Source: Bacilli bacterium
GTDB taxonomy: Bacteria > Bacillota_I > Bacilli_A > RF39 > UBA660
Length of the DNA stretch: 64,000 bases
Reading direction: 5' to 3'
NCBI GenBank assembly: GCA_028708945.1
Contig: JAQVXV010000003.1
Location: 1-64,000, forward strand
Part shown: positions 45,223 through 53,668 of the stretch, piece after piece
Layout of the letters: the number at the start of each line of letters is the position of its first letter
Numbering within the stretch: the stretch's first letter is position 1
Notes under the pieces: generated by a model
What the model saw: the letters and a program-made list of their open reading frames with translations, nothing else
The model's database searches: none
Told to the model about the DNA's origin: nothing
Program-made: the position numbers and the translations under genes

Positions 45223-46614
45223 TCAAAATCTAAAATATAAAAATGGATTGTAAGTATCACTTACTAAAGACGCTATTGTTATTAAGAATAGCACTAAATA
45301 AATAATGAATCCAATTATATATTGATATCTCTTATTTACTTTTTTAACAATTAAATTGTATATTGGAGTTGAAAACAAAGTTGCAATTATTAATATAACA
45401 AAGTAATTTTTTAAATAGTAGAAAAACATACTATCAAATAATGGATAAGAAAATATATTAAACATATTGTTAAAGTAATTTCCTAACATTGTTATATCAT
45501 TAAAAGCAAATATTACCCACCCTATTATTACTAAAATTAAAGTGTAAAAATGCTTAAAGAAATTAGGTAATTTTTCAATATATTTTTTTAAGATAAATTT
45601 TTCTAAAATTAAAATTAATCCATAGTATATTCCCCAAAGAATAAAGTTAAAAGCTGCACCATGCCATAGTCCAGTAAGTAACCAAACTATAAAGATGTTT
45701 CTAATATTGATAATTTTACTTACCCTACTACCACCTAATGGAATATATAAATAATCTTTAAAGAAACTAGATAGAGATATATGCCATCTTCTCCAAAAAT
45801 CAGTTATTGATTTAGCAATATAAGGATAATTGAAGTTTTCTAAATAAGTAAAACCAAACATTTTTCCCATTCCAATTGCCATATCACTATATCCTGAAAA
45901 GTCAAAATATATTTGGAATGTATATGCTAGTATTCCTAACCATGCAGTCATTATAGACATATTATCTAAAGTACTAATCGTTGTAAATAAAAAACCAATG
46001 CTATTAGCAATTAATACTTTTTTAAATAAACCTCTTAAAAATCTCATGAATCCACTAGAAACTTTTTCTAAATTAATCGTTCTTTCATGTAGTTCTTGAC
46101 TAACTGTTTCATATCTTACAATCGGTCCTGCAATTAACTGTGGAAACATCGAAACATAAGTCATAAATGCTAAAAAATTGTGTTCAGCTTTAACTTCCCC
46201 ACGATAAACATCGACACTATAACTCATTGTTTGAAAAGTATAGAAACTTATTCCAATTGGTAACCCTAACTTTAATAATGGAATCGATATATTAAAAATA
46301 CTATTTATTGTTTCAATTAGAAAATCAGAGTATTTAAAAAATCCTAAAAGACTTAAATTAATAACAATCGATAAAATTAAAAACAACTTTTTTTTATTCT
46401 TATCATGAAAGTATTTTTCGATAAATCTACCAACAGTAAAATCAACAACCGAAGAAAAAATCATTAAAATTATATAAATTGGTTCTCCCCATGCATAAAA
46501 AATTAAACTAAAAATTAATAGAACAATATTCTTTGCTTTAAAGGGCACTAAAAAATATAATAAAAAAACTAATACTAAAAAGAAAAAGATGAAAGATATG
46601 CTACTAAAAACCAT
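45223..46614 (-). CDS. MBOAT family O-acyltransferase (AlgI/DltB-like)
   Basis: 463 residues, about eleven membrane helices. Family landmarks: GISFYTFQTMSYSVDVYRGE, FPQLIAGPIVRYE, NYPYIAKSITDFWRRWHISLSSFFKDY and the catalytic His in WLLTGLWHGAAFNFILWG. Moves acyl groups across the membrane for O-acylation of a cell-surface polymer. No dlt genes are near, and the DHHW partner argues for a polysaccharide, not teichoic acid, target. Confidence 0.9.
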   Translation of the reverse strand: MVFSSISFIFFFLVLVFLLYFLVPFKAKNIVLLIFSLIFYAWGEPIYIILMIFSSVVDFTVGRFIEKYFHDKNKKKLFLILSIVINLSLLGFFKYSDFLIETINSIFNISIPLLKLGLPIGISFYTFQTMSYSVDVYRGEVKAEHNFLAFMTYVSMFPQLIAGPIVRYETVSQELHERTINLEKVSSGFMRFLRGLFKKVLIANSIGFLFTTISTLDNMSIMTAWLGILAYTFQIYFDFSGYSDMAIGMGKMFGFTYLENFNYPYIAKSITDFWRRWHISLSSFFKDYLYIPLGGSRVSKIINIRNIFIVWLLTGLWHGAAFNFILWGIYYGLILILEKFILKKYIEKLPNFFKHFYTLILVIIGWVIFAFNDITMLGNYFNNMFNIFSYPLFDSMFFYYLKNYFVILIIATLFSTPIYNLIVKKVNKRYQYIIGFIIYLVLFLITIASLVSDTYNPFLYFRF

Positions 46615-46621
46615 ACTTTAT

Positions 46622-47050
46622 CTACTCCTTAATTATATTTAACACTTTTTCATTATCATTAGATATAACATATATTATATAATTACCATATACTTCTTCC
46701 ATCTTATCTTGAACAATTGCCTCTTGTTCTAAGTTATAACCCATCATCCAAGAACTAGCATATTTATCGATAAAATCATCGGTATTAGCTTTTACAGATT
46801 TAACATCTGATACTTTAAAGATTGCATACATACTAGCACTATCTAACATATTAGACATATTTATTAAATAATCCTCAATACCTTCTTTTTCTAATCCATA
46901 TTTTGACGCTACATAATCTAAATCAACTTGTGTTCCTTTAAATAAACCTGTAACATCAATCTCTTTTTGAATATTATCTAAATCTAGATTTACATTGTTA
47001 GAACAACCTACTAATAATATTAAACTTAAAATAATTAATAATTTTTTCAT
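46622..47050 (-). CDS. Lipoprotein, DUF4358-like
   Basis: 142 residues from ATG 47048-47050 (SD GGAGA). Lipoprotein signal with lipobox LLVGC (C18). The mature part is small and acidic, with a pattern like DUF4358 proteins, which are often found next to MBOAT and DHHW genes in Clostridia and relatives. It may be an accessory factor of the acylation module. Its stop is 8 bases before the MBOAT start. Confidence 0.7.
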   Translation of the reverse strand: MKKLLIILSLILLVGCSNNVNLDLDNIQKEIDVTGLFKGTQVDLDYVASKYGLEKEGIEDYLINMSNMLDSASMYAIFKVSDVKSVKANTDDFIDKYASSWMMGYNLEQEAIVQDKMEEVYGNYIIYVISNDNEKVLNIIKE

Positions 47051-47098
47051 TTTTTCTCCTTGTATTCTATGATTCAATTTTAACACATAAAAATAGGT

Positions 47099-47575
47099 CT
47101 AGTCAATAAAACCAAACCTTTTAAATGGGAAAAAGATAAAATTTACAGTTCCTTTAATATTACTTTTAGGTATTGAACCGATCCTTCTACTATCTAGCGA
47201 AACCGTTCGGTTATCTCCCATTAAAAAGTAATATTCTTCTTTTATTTTTATTTCTTCAAAATCATCCGTAATCAAATTAAAACTATCATCAATTGGTTTG
47301 CCATTTATATAGACAACACCATTTTTACATTTGATATTTTCACCAGGTAATCCAATTATTCTTTTGATTAATCGTTCATCTTGATAATCAATTACAACTA
47401 TTTTATAGCGATCATATTTTTTATCAATCTTATTTAATAAGACAATTTCTTCTTCTTTTAAAGTCGGATCCATAGAATCACCATCTATAATAACTGGTGT
47501 TACTAAAAAAAACCTTATGAAAACTACTAACAAAAGAATTAAACCATAACTTACTATTTCTTTTAATAATTTCAT
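47099..47575 (-). CDS. lepB: Signal peptidase I
   Basis: 158 residues. One N-terminal membrane helix (about 7-27), then the catalytic Ser/Lys pair: S34 in DGDSMDPTL and K71 in DERLIKRIIGLPGE. Box E is GDNRTVSLDSRRIGSIP. Cleaves signal peptides outside the membrane. Immediately downstream of rplS, as often in Firmicutes. Confidence 0.94.
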   Translation of the reverse strand: MKLLKEIVSYGLILLLVVFIRFFLVTPVIIDGDSMDPTLKEEEIVLLNKIDKKYDRYKIVVIDYQDERLIKRIIGLPGENIKCKNGVVYINGKPIDDSFNLITDDFEEIKIKEEYYFLMGDNRTVSLDSRRIGSIPKSNIKGTVNFIFFPFKRFGFID

Positions 47576-47601
47576 CTTTCACCAAAAAATAGGGATAACC
47601 C

Positions 47602-47940
47602 CTATTTTCTTTCTTTAATTTTTGCTTGTTTAATTAAACTTCTTAGGTAATTTAATTTTGCTCTTCTTACTCTACCTTTTTTAATTACTGTTACATTAGC
47701 TATTAAAGGAGAATTTATAGGGAATGTTCTTTCAACACCTACACCTGCAGATAATTTTCTAACAACAAAATTTTTACTAACTCCACTACCTTTGATTGCC
47801 ATTACTATACCTTCGAAAGCTTGAATTCTTTCTCTTTTTCCTTCGGTAACTTTAACGTCAACTTTAACGGTGTCACCAACACGGAATTCAGGTAAATCTT
47901 GGCGAATTTGTGCTTTTGTAATTTTTTCAACGATGTTCAC
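47602..47940 (-). CDS. rplS: Ribosomal protein L19
   Basis: 112 residues, GTG start 47938-47940 behind an SD-like GGAAGAGAG. Conserved [36 protein letters not shown] and [14 protein letters not shown]. Sits at the 30S-50S interface. Own promoter and a short structured leader, separate from trmD-rimM upstream. Confidence 0.96.
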   Translation of the reverse strand: MNIVEKITKAQIRQDLPEFRVGDTVKVDVKVTEGKRERIQAFEGIVMAIKGSGVSKNFVVRKLSAGVGVERTFPINSPLIANVTVIKKGRVRRAKLNYLRSLIKQAKIKERK

Positions 47941-47954
47941 AATATCACTCTCTT

Positions 47955-48000
47955 CCTATTTATTTAATATGATCATATTCCATATAGCGGATCACTTTTT
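47955..48000 (-). promoter_or_regulatory. Putative L19 leader RNA
   Basis: Between promoter and rplS the minus strand holds ATCCGCTATATGGA (a short hairpin) and a 14-bp perfect palindrome AATATGA-TCATATT (47966-47979), then GGAAGAG. Size, place and the TCCGC...GGA hairpin resemble the L19 leader family of low-GC Gram-positives. Confidence 0.5.
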
Positions 48001-48001
48001 A

Positions 48002-48030
48002 ATTCTATCATAGATTAAACACAATATCAA
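48002..48030 (-). promoter_or_regulatory. Promoter of rplS
   Basis: TTGATA (48025-48030), 17-base spacer, TAGAAT (48002-48007) with TGA extension. The -35 is only a few bases past the stop of the upstream gene. Confidence 0.75.
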
Positions 48031-48036
48031 GTTTTT

Positions 48037-48516
48037 TTACCTACTTCTTCTATTAATTTCTTCTTCTTTTGTGTCTTCTTTCTTAATTGATTCTAACATA
48101 ATGTCTCGATAATTAACTATTTGAGCTTGCAATTCTTTTTCTAACAATTTAATTTTTTTTAAGAATAGCTCTAAATATCTTTCATCTAAATACTTACCAT
48201 ATTGAAATTTAACAATATCGTGATATCGCGTTAAGTCATTTAGAGCACTTCTAAGTCCTGTAATATCTGTATCATCATCATTCTCAAGTAATTTAATTAT
48301 GTATTCTAAATAAAGTTCCAGTTTATTTTTAATTTTTCTTCTCAAAATTTTATCGACAAAAGATGGTTTTATAACAATCATTTTATTAATGCTAACTCCA
48401 TCAAAATTAACACCTTTTTTAGGTGAGAAGAGATAACCTTTTTCCTTATTGTAATCTACATAAGTTATTTCTTTAGTTTTAACATCTCTTATCAATAAAT
48501 AATTTTTTGAGTTCAT
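48037..48516 (-). CDS. Small cytoplasmic protein of unknown function in the trmD-rplS interval
   Basis: 159 residues, no membrane segment. The first 60 residues have beta-strand character (NYLLIRDVKTKEITYVDYNK), then a basic stretch DKILRRKIKNKLE, then two long amphipathic helices ending in a charged tail. No family recognised. Lies 6 bases after trmD in the same operon, where many genomes go straight to rplS, so a role near translation or RNA is possible but unproven. Confidence 0.6.
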   Translation of the reverse strand: MNSKNYLLIRDVKTKEITYVDYNKEKGYLFSPKKGVNFDGVSINKMIVIKPSFVDKILRRKIKNKLELYLEYIIKLLENDDDTDITGLRSALNDLTRYHDIVKFQYGKYLDERYLELFLKKIKLLEKELQAQIVNYRDIMLESIKKEDTKEEEINRRSR

Positions 48517-48522
48517 AAAAAA

Positions 48523-49188
48523 TCACTCCTTAAATAAATCTGGTCTACGTTCTTTTGTTTTAGCTACTTGTTGTTCATATCTCCATTTGCGAATATTTTC
48601 ATGATGTCCAGATAATAAGACATCAGGCACTTCCATACCACGGTATATTGATGGATGGGTATAAACTGGATAATCCAATAAATCATTGTTAAATGAGTCG
48701 TTTTGATGTGATTCTGACGATATTACACCATCAATTAATCTTATAACGCTATCCATAATTACCATACTTGGTATTTCGCCACCTGTTAATATATAATCTC
48801 CAATACTGAGTTCTAAATTAACTAAAGTTCTTATTCTTTCATCAAAACCTTCATAATGTCCACATATAATTATTATATGCTTTAATTTACTTAAATCATA
48901 TGCTATTTTTTGCTCATACTTTTTCCCTTGTGGTGTCATTAATATAATAAATGAGTCATCTTTTTTTAAATCATCGATAGCTCTGAAGATCGGATCTGGC
49001 ATTAATACCATTCCGTCTCCTCCACCATAGCCATAATCATCTACTCTTTTATGAGGATCAACTGAATAATCTCTTATATTATAAATGTTTATTTCTACTA
49101 ATTTATTTTGAATTGCTCTTTTAATAATTGATTCAGTTAAAAAATTAGTATACATATTAGGGAATAAAGTTAAAACATCAATTTTCAT
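48523..49188 (-). CDS. trmD: tRNA (guanine37-N1)-methyltransferase
   Basis: 221 residues. SPOUT trefoil-knot enzyme that makes m1G37 and prevents frameshifting. MKIDVLTLFPNMY start, CGHYEGFDERIRTLV, the SAM loop IGDYILTGGEIPSMVIMDSV and the final GHHENIRKWR block are all present. Overlaps rimM by 11 bases. Confidence 0.96.
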   Translation of the reverse strand: MKIDVLTLFPNMYTNFLTESIIKRAIQNKLVEINIYNIRDYSVDPHKRVDDYGYGGGDGMVLMPDPIFRAIDDLKKDDSFIILMTPQGKKYEQKIAYDLSKLKHIIIICGHYEGFDERIRTLVNLELSIGDYILTGGEIPSMVIMDSVIRLIDGVISSESHQNDSFNNDLLDYPVYTHPSIYRGMEVPDVLLSGHHENIRKWRYEQQVAKTKERRPDLFKE

Positions 49189-49663
49189 CTAACAATCCCT
49201 CAATTACATTAATATATATTTTTTTTTCGTCTATGTCTACTTTTTTTATAAAATTTAAGACATTTGGTACTAAATGTTTTTTATTATTACTTTTTATCAC
49301 TAATATTTCTTGATTAGGGCCACTCATTATAGAATCTACCTTACCTATTAATTTATCATCATCATATACATCTAATCCGATTAAATCGTCATTAATAACC
49401 CCGAAATCAAATTCATCACGATCGACATATACTTCTTCACCTTTGTACATTAAAACATCTTCAATGCAATTTATACCTTCAAAAGTTACCATATCATAAT
49501 TTTTATGGACCCTATAAGTTTTAATTTTTAATGGATTATTTAAAATATATAAATTATTATCTTTTTTAAATACATCTTCTTTATATTTAAAAGAAGATAT
49601 AATTCTAACTTCTCCTTTTAACCCATGAGTATTTACTAATTCACCAATATACACTAATCTCAT
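49178..49663 (-). CDS. rimM: Ribosome maturation factor RimM
   Basis: 161 residues. N-terminal RimM barrel beginning LVYIGELVNTHGLKGEVRI and a C-terminal PRC-barrel with LIGLDVYDDDKLIGKV and HLVPNVLNFIKKVD. Helps 30S head assembly through S19. Coupled to trmD. rpsP, its usual upstream neighbour, is absent; a SpoU methyltransferase gene overlaps instead. Confidence 0.92.
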   Translation of the reverse strand: MRLVYIGELVNTHGLKGEVRIISSFKYKEDVFKKDNNLYILNNPLKIKTYRVHKNYDMVTFEGINCIEDVLMYKGEEVYVDRDEFDFGVINDDLIGLDVYDDDKLIGKVDSIMSGPNQEILVIKSNNKKHLVPNVLNFIKKVDIDEKKIYINVIEGLLDEN

Positions 49664-50388
49664 AAGTCACCTACCTCATATAAAATAATACTTGTTGCAA
49701 CACCCACATTTAAGCTTTCGCATTTTTCACTCATTTTAATATAAATATATTCGTCACTTAAGTTTTGTATATCTTCACTTATACCATGACCTTCATTACC
49801 CATAACGATAACGAATTTAGAACTAAACTCAATATTTTTTAATTCGTTTCCATCTTCTACTTTTGTCGTATATATTTTATATCCAATGTTTTTTAAATGC
49901 ATAATCATACTTTTAATATCCGTTATTACAATATTAATATTAAAAAGTAATCCTTGAGTACTTCTTAACACTTTAGAATTATATAAATCAACAGTATCTT
50001 CACTTAAGATAATTGTATCGATATTAAACGCTACAGCACTTCTTATTATAGTTCCTAAATTACCAGGATCTTGAATATTATCTAAAACTAATATTTTATT
50101 ACCTTTGACAATATCTCTTTTTTTCATACATACTCCAACTATTTTAGTTGGACTATCTAGTTCGGTTATATACTTCATTACTTTAGAGTCAACTACTATT
50201 GTTTCAATATCTAATTCAAACTCGGTTCCTTCTAAAAGTATCAAGGTTTTTAAGTATCCATTTTGATACGCTAGAGTAACTAGATTCTTACCTTCTACCA
50301 AAAAATTGTCCGATAAGTCTCTATACTTTTTGGTATTAAGTTTTTTAATTTCTTTTATTAAAGAATTTTCGTTTGAAGTATAAACCAT
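49660..50388 (-). CDS. SpoU/TrmH family RNA 2'-O-methyltransferase
   Basis: 242 residues from ATG 50386-50388 (SD GGTGA). Motifs 1-3 of the SpoU family: LDNIQDPGNLGTIIRSA, FVIVMGNEGHGIS and KMSEKCESLNVGVATSIILYE. An N-terminal substrate-binding domain (FLVEGKNLVTLAYQNG) is present. Resembles YsgA-type enzymes near pheS in Bacillus; target RNA unknown. Second member of this family in the window besides RlmB. Confidence 0.88.
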   Translation of the reverse strand: MVYTSNENSLIKEIKKLNTKKYRDLSDNFLVEGKNLVTLAYQNGYLKTLILLEGTEFELDIETIVVDSKVMKYITELDSPTKIVGVCMKKRDIVKGNKILVLDNIQDPGNLGTIIRSAVAFNIDTIILSEDTVDLYNSKVLRSTQGLLFNINIVITDIKSMIMHLKNIGYKIYTTKVEDGNELKNIEFSSKFVIVMGNEGHGISEDIQNLSDEYIYIKMSEKCESLNVGVATSIILYEVGDL

Positions 50389-50437
50389 TTTCAAATCACC
50401 AATTTATATTATACATTATAAACAACAATAAGTCCAT

Positions 50438-50463
50438 AAAAAAAGTCGCTTGAAATTGACTTT
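50438..50463 (-). terminator. Orphan terminator upstream of the SpoU gene
   Basis: AAAGTC / GACTTT hairpin with a 10-base loop then T run on the minus strand; no intact gene ends here. Confidence 0.6.
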
Positions 50464-50614
50464 AATTAGTTTTTTTAACATCTTTTTAAGTTTATTAATT
50501 ACTTTTTTTTTTAATAAATTTTTGATTTATACTTCTTTATTAAGTCTTCAAAATCAAGTATATATAAATCTTTAAAGAATGGATTGTACTAAAGAGCAAA
50601 CATCAAATGTCTAC
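50464..50614 (-). other. Gap with a possible gene relic
   Basis: The 284-base gap 50395-50678 holds two terminators and, between them, a stretch whose minus strand reads YNPFFKDLYILDFEDLIKK and, after a stop and a shift in a run of ten A, a basic helix-like NKLKKMLKKLIK. It looks like the eroded C-terminus of a coding gene, perhaps of the adjoining polysaccharide locus, but is too short to assign. Confidence 0.3.
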
Positions 50615-50640
50615 ATAAAAAAGAACATTACTGTTCTTTA
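50615..50640 (-). terminator. Terminator after the first glycosyltransferase gene
   Basis: AAAGAACA-GTAA-TGTTCTTT hairpin with T run on the minus strand, 39 bases past the stop. Confidence 0.8.
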
Positions 50641-50678
50641 TGTTTGTTATTTACTATAATATTTACTAATTTGCAATT

Positions 50679-51677
50679 TTATAAGCTAAACATGAAAAGA
50701 TAAAATAAATTATGTTTGAGCAAGACAAACGATATATATGATCTTAATTGCATATTCTTAGAACTTACTAAATGTAAATTTTTTTTAAAATAATGATTTT
50801 TTCTTATCTCTTTAAAGTTCTTTTTTATATCTTTTAATTTAAAATTATTAAAATACATTAAAAAAAAATTTTTTATTATGACACTATAATTAGCAGAAAC
50901 CGCAATGATTAAATATTTTTTTCCTAATTTGTTTTTCTTTAAAATATCTAATAAATATTCATTTACGTTAAGAAACTGTAAAGCATTTTTATATAGTAAA
51001 TCTAAATTATTGCAAGCGCTATTAGTGTTTTGAAAATAATAATATAAATTCTTAGTATATAAAGTAAAATCTGTTACCTTGGAAAATAACTCAATATAAA
51101 ATATTTTGTCTTCCATAATTTTAATGTCACTTTTAAATTCAAAGGTAATTAAACTCTTTTTAATAAAAAGACAACATACAAAACAGTTTACTTCGCCACT
51201 TAAAAATTTTGGCAATATTTCTTCTTTGATTTGTTTTTTGTTAAAAGTAGTTACGTCTTTATCTACAAAATTGTAAGTATTTCTATAGACAATATTATTT
51301 TCGACTTTGCTAAAATTAAATAAAATTAAATCGCTTGTATCTTTTAAGGATACTAAATCAAAAACAGAGGTCTCTCCTATCCAATCATCAGCATCGACAA
51401 ACATAATGTATTCTCCGCTTGCAACTTTTAAACCAGTGTTTCTAGCTACACTTACACCTTCATTTATTTTGTTAATTAGTTTTATCCTTTTATCAGTTTT
51501 ACCGATTTTTTTTAAAACTTCATAACTATTATCTAAAGATCCATCATTAATACATATTATTTCAATATTTTTATATGTTTGATTAATTAAAGAATCCAAA
51601 CATTTTTTAATATAATTTTCACAATTATAAATAGGTACTATAATACTAACTAAAACATCTTTTTTCCCCACAAGCAT
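50679..51677 (-). CDS. Family 2 glycosyltransferase
   Basis: 332 residues from ATG 51675-51677 (SD GAGG); another ATG at 51683 is too close to the SD. GT-A fold: VSIIVPIYNCENYIKKCLDSL, nucleotide site INDGSLDNS, VSVARNTGL and the metal motif VDADDW. A C-terminal helical part of about 100 residues. Single gene between two terminators, at the left end of the polysaccharide locus. Sugar specificity cannot be read. Confidence 0.88.
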   Translation of the reverse strand: MLVGKKDVLVSIIVPIYNCENYIKKCLDSLINQTYKNIEIICINDGSLDNSYEVLKKIGKTDKRIKLINKINEGVSVARNTGLKVASGEYIMFVDADDWIGETSVFDLVSLKDTSDLILFNFSKVENNIVYRNTYNFVDKDVTTFNKKQIKEEILPKFLSGEVNCFVCCLFIKKSLITFEFKSDIKIMEDKIFYIELFSKVTDFTLYTKNLYYYFQNTNSACNNLDLLYKNALQFLNVNEYLLDILKKNKLGKKYLIIAVSANYSVIIKNFFLMYFNNFKLKDIKKNFKEIRKNHYFKKNLHLVSSKNMQLRSYISFVLLKHNLFYLFMFSL

Positions 51678-51740
51678 TACCATCCTCTATATTTATAATT
51701 ATATCAAAAATGAATTGTTATTAAAAGTTTTTTAGCACAA

Positions 51741-51770
51741 AAAAAGATTAAGAATTACTAAATCTTTTTT
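51741..51770 (-). terminator. Terminator overlapping the end of the 51748 gene
   Basis: AAAAAGATT / AATCTTTTT hairpin on the minus strand followed by T run; contains the stop codon. Confidence 0.75.
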
Positions 51771-52485
51771 TCATTATAAAATAAATTATTAAATAAATAA
51801 CTCCAATGACAATATTGTAGGTTTTATAATGAAGCCAAAGTGTTTGAATAAAGTCGGAAACTATATTATTTAAATAATAAAAAGACGAAAAATTTATCAT
51901 TAAAAATAAGGTTAGCAATAACATAAAACTAGTACTAAAAACAATTACGATATTTTCTTTTCTAAATAAATATATAATTAGATTTATTAATACCAATACA
52001 ATTATTAAGACAATTGGCAATATTTTAACATTACTTATATAAGGCGCTAATAAATTCATTTCATCTAATAAGAACAAATTTGAAACATATATTTCACTTA
52101 AGTTATTACTTATATCAGATATTGATTCTCTATTTACTTCTAAACCTTTATCTTCTAATTTATAGTTTATTTCTAGATTTAAGAATTCATGCATTCTATT
52201 TTTAATAACTTTTTTATCGATTTTCTTTCCTTGATAAAAATTTTCTAAACTACGATTAATATCACTTTTAATTTGTTCTTTAGTAACTACCTCTTTATAA
52301 AACTCTGAATCAATATAAGATTGCATTAAAGTAGATATGTTTTGTTCTGTTTTATCGTAATACTTACTCTTAATTAACACATTATCAATACTTCTTTTAT
52401 TAAAGACAATTATAAAACTTAATATTAAACTTAATATTACTAAAAGAATTATTCCTAATAGTGAACCAATTATCTTTTTAATCAT
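51748..52485 (-). CDS. Four-helix membrane protein co-transcribed with the sortase, unknown function
   Basis: 245 residues from ATG 52483-52485 (SD AGGTG, 8-base overlap with the sortase gene). One N-terminal helix (about 5-28), a hydrophilic extracytoplasmic domain of roughly 120 residues rich in Asn/Glu/Lys, then three helices (about 155-174, 180-203, 221-238). Not recognised. Being coupled to a class D sortase it could be a sorting accessory, but no catalytic motif is seen. Confidence 0.65.
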   Translation of the reverse strand: MIKKIIGSLLGIILLVILSLILSFIIVFNKRSIDNVLIKSKYYDKTEQNISTLMQSYIDSEFYKEVVTKEQIKSDINRSLENFYQGKKIDKKVIKNRMHEFLNLEINYKLEDKGLEVNRESISDISNNLSEIYVSNLFLLDEMNLLAPYISNVKILPIVLIIVLVLINLIIYLFRKENIVIVFSTSFMLLLTLFLMINFSSFYYLNNIVSDFIQTLWLHYKTYNIVIGVIYLIIYFIMKKRFSNS

Positions 52486-53668
52486 TAGAATCACCTAACC
52501 AATCAGATTCTTCTAAAGTAGCATAGACAACCATTCTCTTGCTACCATAAATAACATTACTAAAAGGATAACAAGTATATAGTACTAATACTTCTTTATT
52601 ACCTTTTAGATAGACACTATCAAAATCAATATCATCGATTATTTTAGTATCATTAACTTTATAATTAAAGGTCCCATAGGTAGTTTCAACAATAATTGAA
52701 GTATCCATTTTAATATCTTTTAAATTGTTTAAAAAATCTTTAGAATTATGACCACTATAAACAATAGTACCACCTTCACCTGGCAATAGTGTTGCTGTAT
52801 CATGACCTATATATTTATTTAGTAGTTCTTTATTATCTCCAAACGCTACTTCTAATTTAATCCCTAAATTAGGAATATAGAGATTACCATAAGTATCTCC
52901 ATAACGAGGATATCTAATAATTGATTTATTTTTTGTAACAATTTCTTTTGATTCTTGATTAGAACTAATTTTTTTAAATAAATTAAAATAGTTACTTATT
53001 TCTTTAATGTCTTTAGAAAATATTACAGATACTATTAAAATTATAAACAAGGTATATCCTAAAGATATTAACATATCTTTAAGAATTATAGGTTTTATAA
53101 ATTTTATTAGAATTAAAACAATTAATAATAATACAAATATAATACTTATCTGAATACTAGGACCCGTATAAGTAAGTTTAGTTTTCTCAAGTGAAAGTTC
53201 ATTTACTAATTGTCCTTGATCATATATTGCAATTTTTTTATCAGCTTTATCAATAAAAATGCCAGAATTTTTGTTATCTTGTTTTTCATCGTTCAAATTT
53301 TTAGCACCAGTAATAATATTAGATCCTTCTACTAATGAATTAAAAACAGTTCTTTTTTCTTCTGAGGTTAATTTTGAAGTATCACTTAACTTACATACTT
53401 CTTTTTTGTTTAACAAATCAATAGCAGTATTCAAATGGTTTAAAATTGACTTTATTTCAGATTCAGATAGATCTTTTTCCTTTACTAATCTAGTATATGT
53501 TTTACTGTAACTTTGAAATAGTACAGATGAAGATCCATCACATGTCTTTTGGCTATTTACTAAATCAAAAATATCGTCTTTAGTAAGAGCATTTATAGGA
53601 GACATCAAAAAGAAAAAGATAAAACTAAAGAATATACATCTTACAATTTTATCTTTTACTTTATTCAT
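52478..53668 (-). CDS. Class D sortase with an extra N-terminal extracytoplasmic domain
   Basis: 396 residues, about twice a plain sortase. Signal peptide 1-27; a helical domain (about 29-135) with two cysteines (C43, C92) that could form a disulfide; a beta-strand piece (FIDKADKKIAIYDQGQLVNEL); two membrane helices (about 172-192 and 200-218); then the sortase domain with H307 (YSGHN), C366 (LYTCYPF) and R378 (GSKRMVVYA). The TCYPF motif points to class D. It lies in an operon with CpsB/C/D, so it may anchor a surface protein linked to the polysaccharide. No LPXTG substrate gene is in the window. Overlaps cpsB by 8 bases. Confidence 0.85.
   Translation of the reverse strand: MNKVKDKIVRCIFFSFIFFFLMSPINALTKDDIFDLVNSQKTCDGSSSVLFQSYSKTYTRLVKEKDLSESEIKSILNHLNTAIDLLNKKEVCKLSDTSKLTSEEKRTVFNSLVEGSNIITGAKNLNDEKQDNKNSGIFIDKADKKIAIYDQGQLVNELSLEKTKLTYTGPSIQISIIFVLLLIVLILIKFIKPIILKDMLISLGYTLFIILIVSVIFSKDIKEISNYFNLFKKISSNQESKEIVTKNKSIIRYPRYGDTYGNLYIPNLGIKLEVAFGDNKELLNKYIGHDTATLLPGEGGTIVYSGHNSKDFLNNLKDIKMDTSIIVETTYGTFNYKVNDTKIIDDIDFDSVYLKGNKEVLVLYTCYPFSNVIYGSKRMVVYATLEESDWLGDSND

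Noticed and set aside
47966..47979. 14-bp palindrome before rplS as a protein operator
   Set aside because: Its place in the ribosomal-protein leader, after the promoter, fits an RNA element better.
52478..53668. Two genes accidentally joined at the sortase locus
   Set aside because: The frame is continuous with one signal peptide and a smooth passage through two membrane helices; no internal SD or start at the junction was seen.
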